A stretch of DNA of 33,848 nt from Rhodoferax sp. (lineage in GTDB: Bacteria > Pseudomonadota > Gammaproteobacteria > Burkholderiales > Burkholderiaceae_C), in NCBI RefSeq assembly GCF_030653815.1, contig NZ_JAURYQ010000005.1, positions 1-33,848 of the forward strand, given 5' to 3'. The notes under the pieces are model-generated. The model saw nothing but the letters and a program-made list of their open reading frames with translations, did no database searches and was not told the origin of the DNA. Positions 22,508 through 29,643 of the stretch are shown here, piece by piece. Every line of letters begins with the position of its first letter. Position 1 is the first letter of the stretch. A program made the translations under genes and the position numbers.

Positions 22508-22876
22508 TCACCGGCGGTTTGGATTGTTCGGGAAGCGGTCGAAACGGTTACGAACACCGTCGCCGTCACGATCGCGGTCCTGCTGGTTCCGGATGCCGTC
22601 GCGGTCAAAATCACCGTAGGGTCCGCGGCGCTGCTGCTGCTGCTGCTGCCAGCCATAGTGCCGGCCATTGTCATGGCGCTGGTAGTAGCGGGGCGCGGGC
22701 GTGTAATACGACCGGGGCTGAACGTACACGGGCGCTGGCTGCACATAGAAGCCCGGGGTCTGCACGCCGATAGAAAAATACACATCGCTGCGGGCTTGCG
22801 CCGACGAAGCTGCCGCAATAGCGCCCAGCGCAACGGCCACGGTGGCGAGCGATTTGATGGAGATGAGATGTTTCAT
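22508..22876 (-). CDS. Secreted Tyr/Gln/Arg-rich protein with Asp-rich calcium-type repeats
   Basis: A 122-residue exported protein. A signal peptide (about 1-29, LATVAVALGAIAAASSAQA) leads to a low-complexity region with PAPVYVQP and many Tyr. A run of six Gln is coded by (CTG)6 on the plus strand (22631-22648). The tail DFDRDGIRNQQDRDRDGDGVRNRFD resembles thrombospondin type 3 calcium loops (DxDxDG). AAGGAG 5-6 nt before MKHL sets the start rather than an ATG ten codons earlier. Probably periplasmic or outer-surface; function unknown. Confidence 0.75.
   Translation of the reverse strand: MKHLISIKSLATVAVALGAIAAASSAQARSDVYFSIGVQTPGFYVQPAPVYVQPRSYYTPAPRYYQRHDNGRHYGWQQQQQQRRGPYGDFDRDGIRNQQDRDRDGDGVRNRFDRFPNNPNRR
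22631..22648. repeat. (CTG)6 trinucleotide repeat inside a coding region
   Basis: Six perfect CTG units encode the Gln run of the secreted protein on the minus strand. Slippage would change length without shifting frame. Confidence 0.8.
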
Positions 22877-23025
22877 GAAAACTCCTTGGGTTGTTGAGGG
22901 TTCCATGTTGCGCGTCAGTGTGTGAACACAAGCTGAACCGATTCAAGAAAATGGTGGACAGAAGTCACACGCTCGAAGTCTCCCGACTGGCCGACGACCT
23001 GACCAAACGCGGATAATTCCACCCC

Positions 23026-23337
23026 ATGAGAATCAATCTGGTCACACCGTTCGCTGAAAAAGACGCGGCCAAAGCCCTCGGCGCACGCTGGGATGCCGCC
23101 AAAAAATGTTGGTACATCATTGATGTTGCCGACCTCACGCCGTTTTTACGCTGGATTCCAAACATGGAAGCAGCCCTGGAAAACTCGTCGGGTAGCCCGA
23201 CCCCCTTGGCGAAAAGTCCATCAAGAGCGCCTGTCAATCAGTTCAAGGGCCCCACCACAGGGCCCACCGTAGAGGTGCCGCACTGTGGCTGTGACGTCCT
23301 GCCCTGGGAAGATTGCGCGCACACGGCAAAGCCGTAG
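23026..23337 (+). CDS. DUF5710-domain protein
   Basis: A 103-residue protein. The first 50 residues (INLVTPFAEKDAAKALGARWDAAKKCWYI...LTPFLRWIPN) match DUF5710, a small domain found alone or in DNA-handling proteins such as plasmid primases. The rest is Pro/Ser/Thr-rich and ends with HCGCDVLPWEDCAHTAKP, three Cys and two His that might bind metal. GATAAT ends 8 nt before the ATG and there is no ribosome site, so the mRNA may be leaderless. Function unknown. Confidence 0.78.
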   Translation: MRINLVTPFAEKDAAKALGARWDAAKKCWYIIDVADLTPFLRWIPNMEAALENSSGSPTPLAKSPSRAPVNQFKGPTTGPTVEVPHCGCDVLPWEDCAHTAKP

Positions 23338-23434
23338 GCACCTGGTTCGATCCCTTGTCGGGGCTGCCAAATGCTTGAAACTGCGTCAGGTGATCGCCGC
23401 TTAAACTCAAGCCTATCTCATCACGAAAGAAAAA

Positions 23435-23686
23435 ATGTTCGATCAAAGCGGCCAATGGAAGCACCTGGAAACCTTCGACGATTTTGACAATGGTCTGTCA
23501 GAGCTGATCGACCTGTGGTCCAGTACCTCAAAGACGGTGACCAAAACCGTCAAGGCCTCGGCACTCGCTCATTTCAAGGAAGACCTGGAAACCGCCATAC
23601 TTCAATGGGCCGACAACCGGGCCAAGTCCAAAAAGTACGCAGCCATTGCCAAGGAGTTGGCAGAGTTTGAAGAGGCCTTGAAATAA
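23435..23686 (+). CDS. Hypothetical 83-residue helical protein
   Basis: A soluble, charged, probably all-helical protein (WKHLETFDDFDNGLSELIDLW...SALAHFKEDLETAILQWADNRAKSKKYAAIAKELAEFEEALK). I recognise no family. Codon use is like its neighbours and the frame ends 27 bp before the convergent metallophosphoesterase stop. A1-rich GAAAGAAAAA before the ATG is a weak ribosome site. Confidence 0.55.
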   Translation: MFDQSGQWKHLETFDDFDNGLSELIDLWSSTSKTVTKTVKASALAHFKEDLETAILQWADNRAKSKKYAAIAKELAEFEEALK

Positions 23687-23713
23687 GGCATTGCCCATGC
23701 CCGCGACTGCAGG

Positions 23714-24553
23714 CTAGCCAGGCACGTCAACCACGAAGCCCTCGACAAAGCTTTCCTGCTCGCCTTTGTGCACGTAGCCCATCGGGTTGGCCACCACCTG
23801 ACAGGCAAACTCGTGACCGTCGCGAGTGCCCCGCACTGTGTAATTGTTGGGGCAATGCAAATGGCCGTGCATCCAGACCTGCGCAAAGGGCAACAGTTCG
23901 TCCAGTGCGTTGCAGAATCCGGCCGTGCCCGGCTGCTTGCCATACCTGGGGTCGGCACTGTGCAGCGTGGGCGCGAAATGCGTGACGACCACGGTGGTGC
24001 CGTCGAACGGCGTCTGCAAGGCGCCGCGCAGCCAGACCTGGCATTCCAGTGACATCTCCCGCAGGGCATCTGCCAGCATGGGCAGGCCTTGACTCAAGGT
24101 GGTGTTTTTCGACAGATAGTAATTGGCGGCCCGAAACGCTTTTTCACGCTGCTGCAGCTGTTTGGTCAAGGTCTTCTCGGCCTTGGCAAAGGCGTCAAAA
24201 TCACTCCACAAGGTGGTTCCGACAAAGCGAACAGTGCCGATGGTGACCATTTCACGCTCCAGCCACTCTATCCCGAGGTTTTGGCAAATCTGGCGCAATC
24301 TGGCGTAAGTGTCGGCAAACTCCAGCGCATCGAACTCATGATTTCCCGGCGTAAAAAGCACCCGGGGCCAAGGCGATCCGGCTTGCAAGGGTGAAAACCG
24401 CGCCAAGCCAAAATCATCCTCCGTCAGCAGCGACCCGGTCTGGTAAGAACCAATGTCCCCTGCGAGCACCAGCACATCCACGTCGGGCGCAGCTTGTGGC
24501 GTGAAATCGGGGTGCAACTCAAGGTGAAGGTCTGACAGCAATTGGATTCGCAT
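23714..24553 (-). CDS. Calcineurin-like metallophosphoesterase
   Basis: A 279-residue cytoplasmic metallophosphoesterase with all five metal motifs: SDLHLE (Asp8, His10), AGDIG (Asp33), GNHEF (Asn71, His72), VTHFAPT (His192) and MHGHLHC (His229, His231). Family members hydrolyse phosphomono- or diesters with a two-metal centre; the substrate here is unknown. No signal peptide. No ribosome site stands out before the ATG, which is placed so that the first metal motif follows the usual MRIQLLSDLH start. It faces the hypothetical gene and is divergent from the phasin gene. Confidence 0.88.
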   Translation of the reverse strand: MRIQLLSDLHLELHPDFTPQAAPDVDVLVLAGDIGSYQTGSLLTEDDFGLARFSPLQAGSPWPRVLFTPGNHEFDALEFADTYARLRQICQNLGIEWLEREMVTIGTVRFVGTTLWSDFDAFAKAEKTLTKQLQQREKAFRAANYYLSKNTTLSQGLPMLADALREMSLECQVWLRGALQTPFDGTTVVVTHFAPTLHSADPRYGKQPGTAGFCNALDELLPFAQVWMHGHLHCPNNYTVRGTRDGHEFACQVVANPMGYVHKGEQESFVEGFVVDVPG

Positions 24554-24612
24554 GGGTGGTTTAGTCTAAGGCAGCGCCTTTTCGTGATTTGTCTTGCCCG
24601 TGAATGCTTGGA

Positions 24613-24632
24613 ATTAGTGACGGGTCACTAAT
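24613..24632. promoter_or_regulatory. 20-bp palindrome between metallophosphoesterase and phasin genes
   Basis: ATTAGTGAC (24613-24621), GG, GTCACTAAT (24624-24632), perfect 9-bp arms. It is 60 bp from the metallophosphoesterase start and about 47 bp before the likely phasin -10 (24679). Shape and place suit a dimeric regulator site. Confidence 0.5.
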
Positions 24633-24634
24633 AA

Positions 24635-24706
24635 TTGCTGCAACGCAACAATTTTTCACCATTCACGCATATTCCCACTACAATTCACCCATGCTGCACT
24701 GCAACA
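24635..24706 (+). promoter_or_regulatory. Phasin promoter region with TGC/GCA dyads
   Basis: A likely -10 TACAAT (24679-24684) has no strong -35. TTGCTGCAA (24635-24643, perfect about its central T) lies upstream, and TGCTGCACTGCAACA (24692-24706, 6 of 7 arm bases paired) covers the predicted start site. PHA regulator PhaR is known to bind TGC/GCA-type motifs near phasin promoters and repress until PHA granules form, so these are candidate PhaR sites. Confidence 0.45.
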
Positions 24707-24762
24707 TAGCAATCCTGCCGGGTTGCCGAAGCAAATGCGGTCAACCCATCAAGGAAACTGAA

Positions 24763-25308
24763 ATGAACCAATCTGCTGAAAAATTCGCCGCCACCGCCAA
24801 AGCCAACCTGGAAGCCGCCCAAGCGCTGGCCGCCAAGGCACAGTCTGGCGTGGAAAAGCTGGTCGACCTGAACATGGCCACCTCCAAGGCTGCCATGAGC
24901 GAGTCGTTTGAGCACGCCCAAGCCGTTCTGGGCGCCAAGGACCCGCAAGCACTGGCAGCCCTGCAGGCTTCCCTGGCCAAGCCCCTGGCTGAAAAAACAA
25001 CAGCTTACGCTCAGGAATTCCAGAAGATCGTCGCTGGTGCCAGTGCCGAATTCACCAGCGCAGCCCAGGCCAACATGGCCGACGTGCAAAAGGGTTTCGC
25101 CACCCTGATGGAAAGCGCAACCAAAGGTGCGCCTGCTGGTTCCGAGTCCGCCATGGCCTTTTTCAACCAGGCCATGAACGCCAGCCAGAACGCATTCAAA
25201 ACAGCTCAAGCTTCGGCCCAGCAAGCAGTTGACGCCGCCCAAGCCAACTTCACCGCAGCCACCAAGCAAGCGACTGACGTTGTCAAGAAGGCCACCAAGT
25301 CCGCATGA
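24763..25308 (+). CDS. Phasin-family (PHA granule-associated) protein
   Basis: A 181-residue Ala/Lys/Gln-rich helical protein with the phasin pattern (EKFAATAKANLEAAQALAAKAQSGVEKLVDLN...AFFNQAMNASQNAFKTAQASAQQAVDAAQANFTAATKQATDVVKKATKS), the length of PhaP1-type phasins. It would coat polyhydroxyalkanoate granules in the cytoplasm. AAGGA (24751-24755) before the ATG sets the start; an ATG at 24604 in frame belongs to the promoter region. A strong terminator follows. No other pha gene is in the window. Confidence 0.9.
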   Translation: MNQSAEKFAATAKANLEAAQALAAKAQSGVEKLVDLNMATSKAAMSESFEHAQAVLGAKDPQALAALQASLAKPLAEKTTAYAQEFQKIVAGASAEFTSAAQANMADVQKGFATLMESATKGAPAGSESAMAFFNQAMNASQNAFKTAQASAQQAVDAAQANFTAATKQATDVVKKATKSA

Positions 25309-25333
25309 TTCGCTGCCTGATTTGGCAAGAATG

Positions 25334-25368
25334 ACACAAACGGCACTTCAGGGTGCCGTTTGTGTTTT
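25334..25368 (+). terminator. Intrinsic terminator after the phasin gene
   Basis: A perfect 13-bp stem, ACACAAACGGCAC (25334-25346) with GTGCCGTTTGTGT (25353-25365), a 6-nt loop and a final TTT (TTTT counting the stem end). Confidence 0.88.
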
Positions 25369-25391
25369 CGAGCCAGCACAAAGTGATCAAC

Positions 25392-25646
25392 ATGCAAGGT
25401 CAAACCGAACACTCGGCACAGGCCAACGCGTCAGTCCCTGAGGCTGATGAGCGCGTCTTGCTGCTGGAAGAGGTCAATTTCAAGTGGCTGTTGGCGGGCA
25501 TGGGACTGTGGATTGACATGGTGCGTTTTCACCAGGACCCCGTCTACGCGGCACGCTTTCTGGCGTTGGCCGAGGCGTCAGAGTCTCCAGCACTGCGCAA
25601 GTGCGCCGCTGCACTGCAAGGCAAAAAAGAAAGCGCTTGCCAATAG
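25392..25646 (+). CDS. Hypothetical 84-residue protein
   Basis: A soluble small protein (MQGQTEHSAQANASVPEADERVLLLEEVNFKWLLAGMGLWIDMVRFHQDPVYAARFLALAEASESPALRKCAAALQGKKESACQ). I do not recognise the family. The frame opens earlier inside the phasin terminator, so the ATG at 25392 is used. There is no clear ribosome site. It ends 15 bp before the patatin gene and could share a transcript with it. Confidence 0.55.
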   Translation: MQGQTEHSAQANASVPEADERVLLLEEVNFKWLLAGMGLWIDMVRFHQDPVYAARFLALAEASESPALRKCAAALQGKKESACQ

Positions 25647-25661
25647 CGTACGATCCATTTC

Positions 25662-26567
25662 ATGAACTACAAGAAGACAGGCGTGACCGCCTTGGGCGCT
25701 TTGCTGGCCCTGGTGCTCGCCATGACGGGCTGCAGCAGCACGCCCCCCACACCTCCCGCCCAAGCCGCGGTGAACGCGCCAAAGGCCAAACCGGTCATTG
25801 CGCTCGCCCTGGGCGGCGGCGCCGCCAAGGGCTTTGCGCACATTGGTGTCATCAAGGCACTGGAAGCACAGGGCATCGTCCCCGACATCGTGATCGGCAC
25901 CAGCGCCGGTTCGCTGGTGGGCGCGCTGTACGCCTCAGGCAAAACCGGATTCGAGCTGCAGGAAATGGCAATCCCGTTTGACAAATGGCAATTCATTGAC
26001 TGGGGCATGCCCAACCGCGGCTTGATGAAGGGCGACGCCCTGACCAAGTTCGTGAATGCGGCCGTCGGCGGCCGCGCCATCGAGAAATTCCCCAAGAAAT
26101 ATGGCGCCGTGGCCACCGACCTGCAATCGGGGGAGCCCATCGTCTTTCGCTCGGGTGATGCTGGCATTGCCGTGCTGGCTTCCAGCAGCGTCCCGCTGGC
26201 ATTTCAACCTGTGACCATTCGCGGCCGCCAGTACGTCGATGGTGGCCTGACCAGCCCGGTGCCCGTCAGGCTGGCTCATGACATGGGCGCCAGTTTTGTC
26301 ATTGGCGTGGACATTTCCGACAAGCCGGCCAATGGCAGCATCAACAGCACCATGGACGTGGCGCTCCAGACCCTGGCCATCATGGGCCAGATGATCCGGC
26401 GCTATGAACAGCCGGTGGCCGACATCATGATCCGGCCCGATATTTCGAGGCTGGGCTCGGTTGATTTCGACAACCGCCACCAGGCCATCCTGGAAGGTGA
26501 ACGGGCTGCTGGGATGCAAATGCAGACGCTCAAGGACAAGTTGGCAAGGTTTGGGCAACCGAGCTAA
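25662..26567 (+). CDS. Patatin-like phospholipase lipoprotein
   Basis: A 301-residue protein with a lipoprotein signal peptide (LVLAMTGC, Cys24) and a patatin domain. It has the glycine-rich oxyanion loop GGGAAKGFAH, the nucleophile elbow GTSAG (Ser81) and the catalytic Asp in DGG (Asp193), so the Ser-Asp dyad is complete. Related bacterial lipoproteins hydrolyse phospholipids or other acyl esters at the envelope. It has no ribosome site; TACGAT ends seven bases before the ATG. A REP-like hairpin follows. Substrate unknown. Confidence 0.88.
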   Translation: MNYKKTGVTALGALLALVLAMTGCSSTPPTPPAQAAVNAPKAKPVIALALGGGAAKGFAHIGVIKALEAQGIVPDIVIGTSAGSLVGALYASGKTGFELQEMAIPFDKWQFIDWGMPNRGLMKGDALTKFVNAAVGGRAIEKFPKKYGAVATDLQSGEPIVFRSGDAGIAVLASSSVPLAFQPVTIRGRQYVDGGLTSPVPVRLAHDMGASFVIGVDISDKPANGSINSTMDVALQTLAIMGQMIRRYEQPVADIMIRPDISRLGSVDFDNRHQAILEGERAAGMQMQTLKDKLARFGQPS

Positions 26568-26574
26568 TCAGCTG

Positions 26575-26610
26575 GGGTCAGAGCACGTCGCTTCGCGAGT
26601 GGTCTGACCC
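26575..26610. repeat. REP-like hairpin between convergent genes
   Basis: GGGTCAGA (26575-26582) and TCTGACCC (26603-26610) form the outer stem; CAC/GTG and TCG/CGA continue inside with mismatches. The CTGGGGTCAGAG start resembles repeated elements common in betaproteobacterial genomes near REP-associated tyrosine transposases. It sits 8 bp after the patatin stop and 9 bp from the histidine kinase stop. It may also end transcription. Confidence 0.6.
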
Positions 26611-26618
26611 GCAAGGTC

Positions 26619-27980
26619 TCACAACGACTGCAAAACGATGTCGATTTGGGCGCCACCCAGCTCCGATTGGGACACTTTCAATTCGCCCTGATGGCTGGCC
26701 ACCAGATCTTTGACCACGGCCAAGCCGATGCCGTGACCGGGTACGCGCTCGTCCAGGCGCACACGCCGCGCCAGTACGGCACCAGGGTCGGCAAAACCCG
26801 GGCCATCATCACCAACCCGAATGTGCAAGCGTTTGCCGTCCACCCATAGCCGCACAGACACCTGGCTCTTCGCCCACTTGGCCGCGTTGTCGAGCACGTT
26901 GCCAAGCATTTCAAAGGCATCACCTTCATCCATGCGCCAGCTCAAGTCGAGCGGACAGTCCAGCGCAAACACCAGCGGCTTGTCCACGTAGACCTTGACC
27001 AGGGTGTCACGAATCCGGTTCAGGATAGGGGCCAGCACCAACTGTGGCGCAAAGCGGGCGGCGCCACTGGCCCCAGCCCGACCCAACTGGTGCACCACGA
27101 TGTCGTTCATGCGGTCCACTTGCCGCGCCACCATGCCGGGCAATTCAGCCGGCTCATCGAGTGAGGCGCGCAACGCCGCCAACGGTGTTTTGAGACTGTG
27201 GGCCAGGTCATCGAGCGCATCCTTGTAGCGTGTCTGCCGCGCTCTTTCCTGGTCCATCAAGCCATTGAGATTGTGGGTCAGACCGGCCAGTTCATCCGGA
27301 TAAGTTCCCTCGACCCGCGCCTGCTCGCCATTTTCAATGTGCTGCACTTCCCGGGCCATGCGGCTCAGCGGGGCCAGCGCCCAGCGCAGCAGCAGCGTTT
27401 GCGTGAGTAACAACAGCAGCCCGGCCCCCCCCAGCCAGCTCCACAGCGTGCGCTCGAAGGCCTGCACTTCCAGGTCAAAGGCGGCCTTGTCTTCCAGCAC
27501 AGAAAAAACCAGCGGCGCTGCCCGGTCATTCACCGACCACTTGACGGCGTAGCTGGCGGCGAGATAGGCGCGCGCAGACCCGGATGTGGCGCCGTGCTGC
27601 GCCTGGGGAGCGGTCACGGTGTCAAACTGCCACAGAGCCGGCGCCTGGGTGCGCTGAAAAGGAGGATTGAGACCCAGTGTGGACGACGACTGCCATTCTT
27701 CGTTTTTGTTCAGGTTGGCAATGTTGGCGTACAAACCGGACGCCGGCAGCGACAAGCGGGGTTCGGCCAGTGTGGCGGGCATGACCAGCGTGCCCTGGGC
27801 GTTCAGCTCCGCCCCCGCCATCAAGAGGTAAATGGTGGTCTGCAAGCGTGCATAGCGCTGGGCGCGCACGCTGTCCACATAAGCCTGCTGCACCGCCCAG
27901 CCGGCACCGGCCAAAAAGACCAGCAACACAATAAAGGCACCCCAGATCAGGCGGGCACGTATGGACAGCGGTGTTCTCAC
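26619..27980 (-). CDS. PhoQ-like sensor histidine kinase
   Basis: A 453-residue inner-membrane kinase. TM1 is about 11-31, a periplasmic domain about 32-178, TM2 about 179-199, then HAMP, the H-box DLAHSLKTPLAAL (His261), N-box GNVLDNAAKWAK and G-boxes GDDGPGF and GHGIGLAVV. Order and the H-box context DDLAHSLKTPLA are PhoQ-like. It should autophosphorylate on His261 and control the partner regulator, whose stop overlaps its start by 4 bp. The sensed signal is unknown; the sensor domain is not strongly acidic, unlike E. coli PhoQ. Confidence 0.9.
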   Translation of the reverse strand: MRTPLSIRARLIWGAFIVLLVFLAGAGWAVQQAYVDSVRAQRYARLQTTIYLLMAGAELNAQGTLVMPATLAEPRLSLPASGLYANIANLNKNEEWQSSSTLGLNPPFQRTQAPALWQFDTVTAPQAQHGATSGSARAYLAASYAVKWSVNDRAAPLVFSVLEDKAAFDLEVQAFERTLWSWLGGAGLLLLLTQTLLLRWALAPLSRMAREVQHIENGEQARVEGTYPDELAGLTHNLNGLMDQERARQTRYKDALDDLAHSLKTPLAALRASLDEPAELPGMVARQVDRMNDIVVHQLGRAGASGAARFAPQLVLAPILNRIRDTLVKVYVDKPLVFALDCPLDLSWRMDEGDAFEMLGNVLDNAAKWAKSQVSVRLWVDGKRLHIRVGDDGPGFADPGAVLARRVRLDERVPGHGIGLAVVKDLVASHQGELKVSQSELGGAQIDIVLQSL

Positions 27981-28648
27981 TGCAGCACGAAGCGGTAACC
28001 CCTACCGCGCAACGTCTCGATGGGTGCCAGCAGCCCGTCGGGGTCGAGTTTGCGCCGCAGCCGCCCGATCAGGACCTCCAGCACATTGCTGTCTCGATCC
28101 TCGTCATGCGGGTACAGGTAGTCGGACAGCTCCTGCTTGCTCACCACCCTGGCGCGGGCACGCACCAGGTATTCCAGCACCCGGTACTCAAACAGGGTCA
28201 GCTCGAGCGCCTCGCCATTCAAGCGGGCGCTCTGAGCCGAAAAGTCGACACTCAAGGCGCCCAGCGTCAGCACTTCCGATGTCGCCTTGTGGGCGCGCCG
28301 CAGCAGCGCCTTGACGCGCGCCGCCAGTTCGGGGTACTCAAAAGGTTTCACCAGATAGTCGTCGGCGCCAGCCTCCAACCCGAGCACCTTGTCCTGCCAG
28401 CTGCCACGCGCAGTCAGAATCAAAATCGGCAGGTTTCGGCCCTCGGCGCGCAGAGTTTGCACCACCTGGAGTCCATTGAGCTTGGGCAGGCCGAGGTCGA
28501 CAATGGCCAGGTCCAACGGGTATTCGCGGGCCTGGAACAGGCCATCTTCACCGTCGGCAGCCAGGTCGAGACGATAACCATCGGCTTCGAGCTGTCGCTT
28601 CAGGCTCAGCCGCAACACGGCATCGTCTTCAATCAACAGCAGGCGCAT
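27977..28648 (-). CDS. OmpR/PhoP-family response regulator
   Basis: A 223-residue regulator: receiver domain (1-115) with acidic pocket EDD (8-10), phospho-acceptor Asp51 (AIVDLGLP), and LVKPFEYPEL. The C-terminal winged-helix DNA-binding domain (about 125-223) is LTLFEYRVLEYLVRARARVVSKQELSDYLY...NVLEVLIGRLRRKL...ETLRGRGYRF. It acts on promoters when phosphorylated by the adjacent kinase. It overlaps that gene by 4 bp and follows a PepSY gene by 4 bp, forming one minus-strand operon. PhoP or QseB-like naming cannot be settled. Confidence 0.93.
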   Translation of the reverse strand: MRLLLIEDDAVLRLSLKRQLEADGYRLDLAADGEDGLFQAREYPLDLAIVDLGLPKLNGLQVVQTLRAEGRNLPILILTARGSWQDKVLGLEAGADDYLVKPFEYPELAARVKALLRRAHKATSEVLTLGALSVDFSAQSARLNGEALELTLFEYRVLEYLVRARARVVSKQELSDYLYPHDEDRDSNVLEVLIGRLRRKLDPDGLLAPIETLRGRGYRFVLQ

Positions 28649-28652
28649 GTGC

Positions 28653-28889
28653 TTAAAGCCTGCGCCCGCTGGCAGCGTCGATCAGCACCACGATGACCTC
28701 CCCTTTCGGCGTCAGCAGCTTGACACGCCAGACCGTTTGACCTTCGCGCTGGACCTGCTCCACGGCCAGAACCCGGCCGCCCGTGGCTTGCTGCGCCATG
28801 GCGGCAGCATCATCACGGCTCACATCGGCCCAGGCCGGCAGGCTGAGCGCCAGCATCAGGGCAGTGATCAGGGTGGTCAACAGTTTCAT
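28653..28889 (-). CDS. Small exported PepSY-domain protein
   Basis: A 78-residue protein with a signal peptide (MKLLTTLITALMLALSLPAWA) and one PepSY domain (SRDDAAAMAQQATGGRVLAVEQVQREGQTVWRVKLLTPKGEVIVVLIDAASGRRL). It is the first gene of the operon with the response regulator and kinase. PepSY domains are thought to modulate partners such as proteases or sensors; here it may act on the kinase periplasmic domain, which is inference from position. Confidence 0.85.
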   Translation of the reverse strand: MKLLTTLITALMLALSLPAWADVSRDDAAAMAQQATGGRVLAVEQVQREGQTVWRVKLLTPKGEVIVVLIDAASGRRL

Positions 28890-28950
28890 GGCGTGCAGAA
28901 GTTGGGAGTGCTTGCGTCAGGCGATGTTACTACCGCCCGGCTCAAGCTGA

Positions 28951-29526
28951 TTACTGCGTGATCGGCTCAACGGTCACGCGCACCGGCAGGCTGTTGCCCG
29001 GGTTGCTGCGCATGAAAGTGGTGTAGTTCTGCCCGCGATAGTCGTAGCTGACGCGGTAGCCGCTGATGCGCGTTTGCGCGTCGTACACGGTGCGGCAGCG
29101 CTGTACCTCGCGCTGCGCCGTTTCATAGCCACCGTTGTCGTATGGGTTGTTGCGGTATTGGCCGTTGTCATACGGGGACCGTGCGTCACGGTTCTGAAGC
29201 TGGTCGCCCGCCATGGCGCCCAGCACCACGCCCAAAGCGGTGGCCACATCCTTGCCGCTGCCACCACCCACCTGGTGCCCCAAGACGCCACCGGCCAATC
29301 CACCCACAATGGCGCCGCCGTACTGCCGGTCCTGGCTGGTCTGGCGCTGCGTATTGACGCGACCGCCATTTTCCGGCACCCAGTGGCTGCTGCATTCGTT
29401 GCGCGGCACATTCACGTTTTCGTACTGTGGCTCGGCACTGCGAACACGCGCGTTGTCGGTAAAGGTTTGGGCCTGGGCACCGAACAAGGCGCCGGCAAAC
29501 AGACTGGTGAGAACGATACGTTTCAT
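28951..29526 (-). CDS. Glycine-zipper 2TM-domain envelope protein
   Basis: A 191-residue exported protein. A signal peptide (MKRIVLTSLFAGALFGAQAQ) comes first. A glycine zipper follows at about 69-112 (YGGAIVGGLAGGVLGHQVGGGSG...GVVLGAMAGDQLQNR), then an Asn/Tyr/Arg-rich stretch with three near repeats of PYDNG, and a C-terminal beta domain with VQRCRTVYDAQTRISGYRVSYDYRGQNYTTFM. AAGGAG before MKRI fixes the start; the frame runs far upstream without coding character. Related proteins (SlyB/Rick_17kDa type) sit in the outer membrane. Function unknown. Confidence 0.85.
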   Translation of the reverse strand: MKRIVLTSLFAGALFGAQAQTFTDNARVRSAEPQYENVNVPRNECSSHWVPENGGRVNTQRQTSQDRQYGGAIVGGLAGGVLGHQVGGGSGKDVATALGVVLGAMAGDQLQNRDARSPYDNGQYRNNPYDNGGYETAQREVQRCRTVYDAQTRISGYRVSYDYRGQNYTTFMRSNPGNSLPVRVTVEPITQ

Positions 29527-29643
29527 GGAAAACTCCTTGGGTTGGTATGGCCTGCAGTTTGCACGCGCCTGCCTGAACCCGAACTGAACAGAAGCCAAAT
29601 AATCATAACAATGCAAAAATGATGGCCATTGATGCACTTCTGA

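Noticed and set aside
23338..23375. tRNA-like T-arm (CCTGGTTCGATCCCTTG) before the 83-residue gene
   Set aside because: The stem bases flanking TTCGATC do not pair and no acceptor, anticodon or D arm can be drawn.
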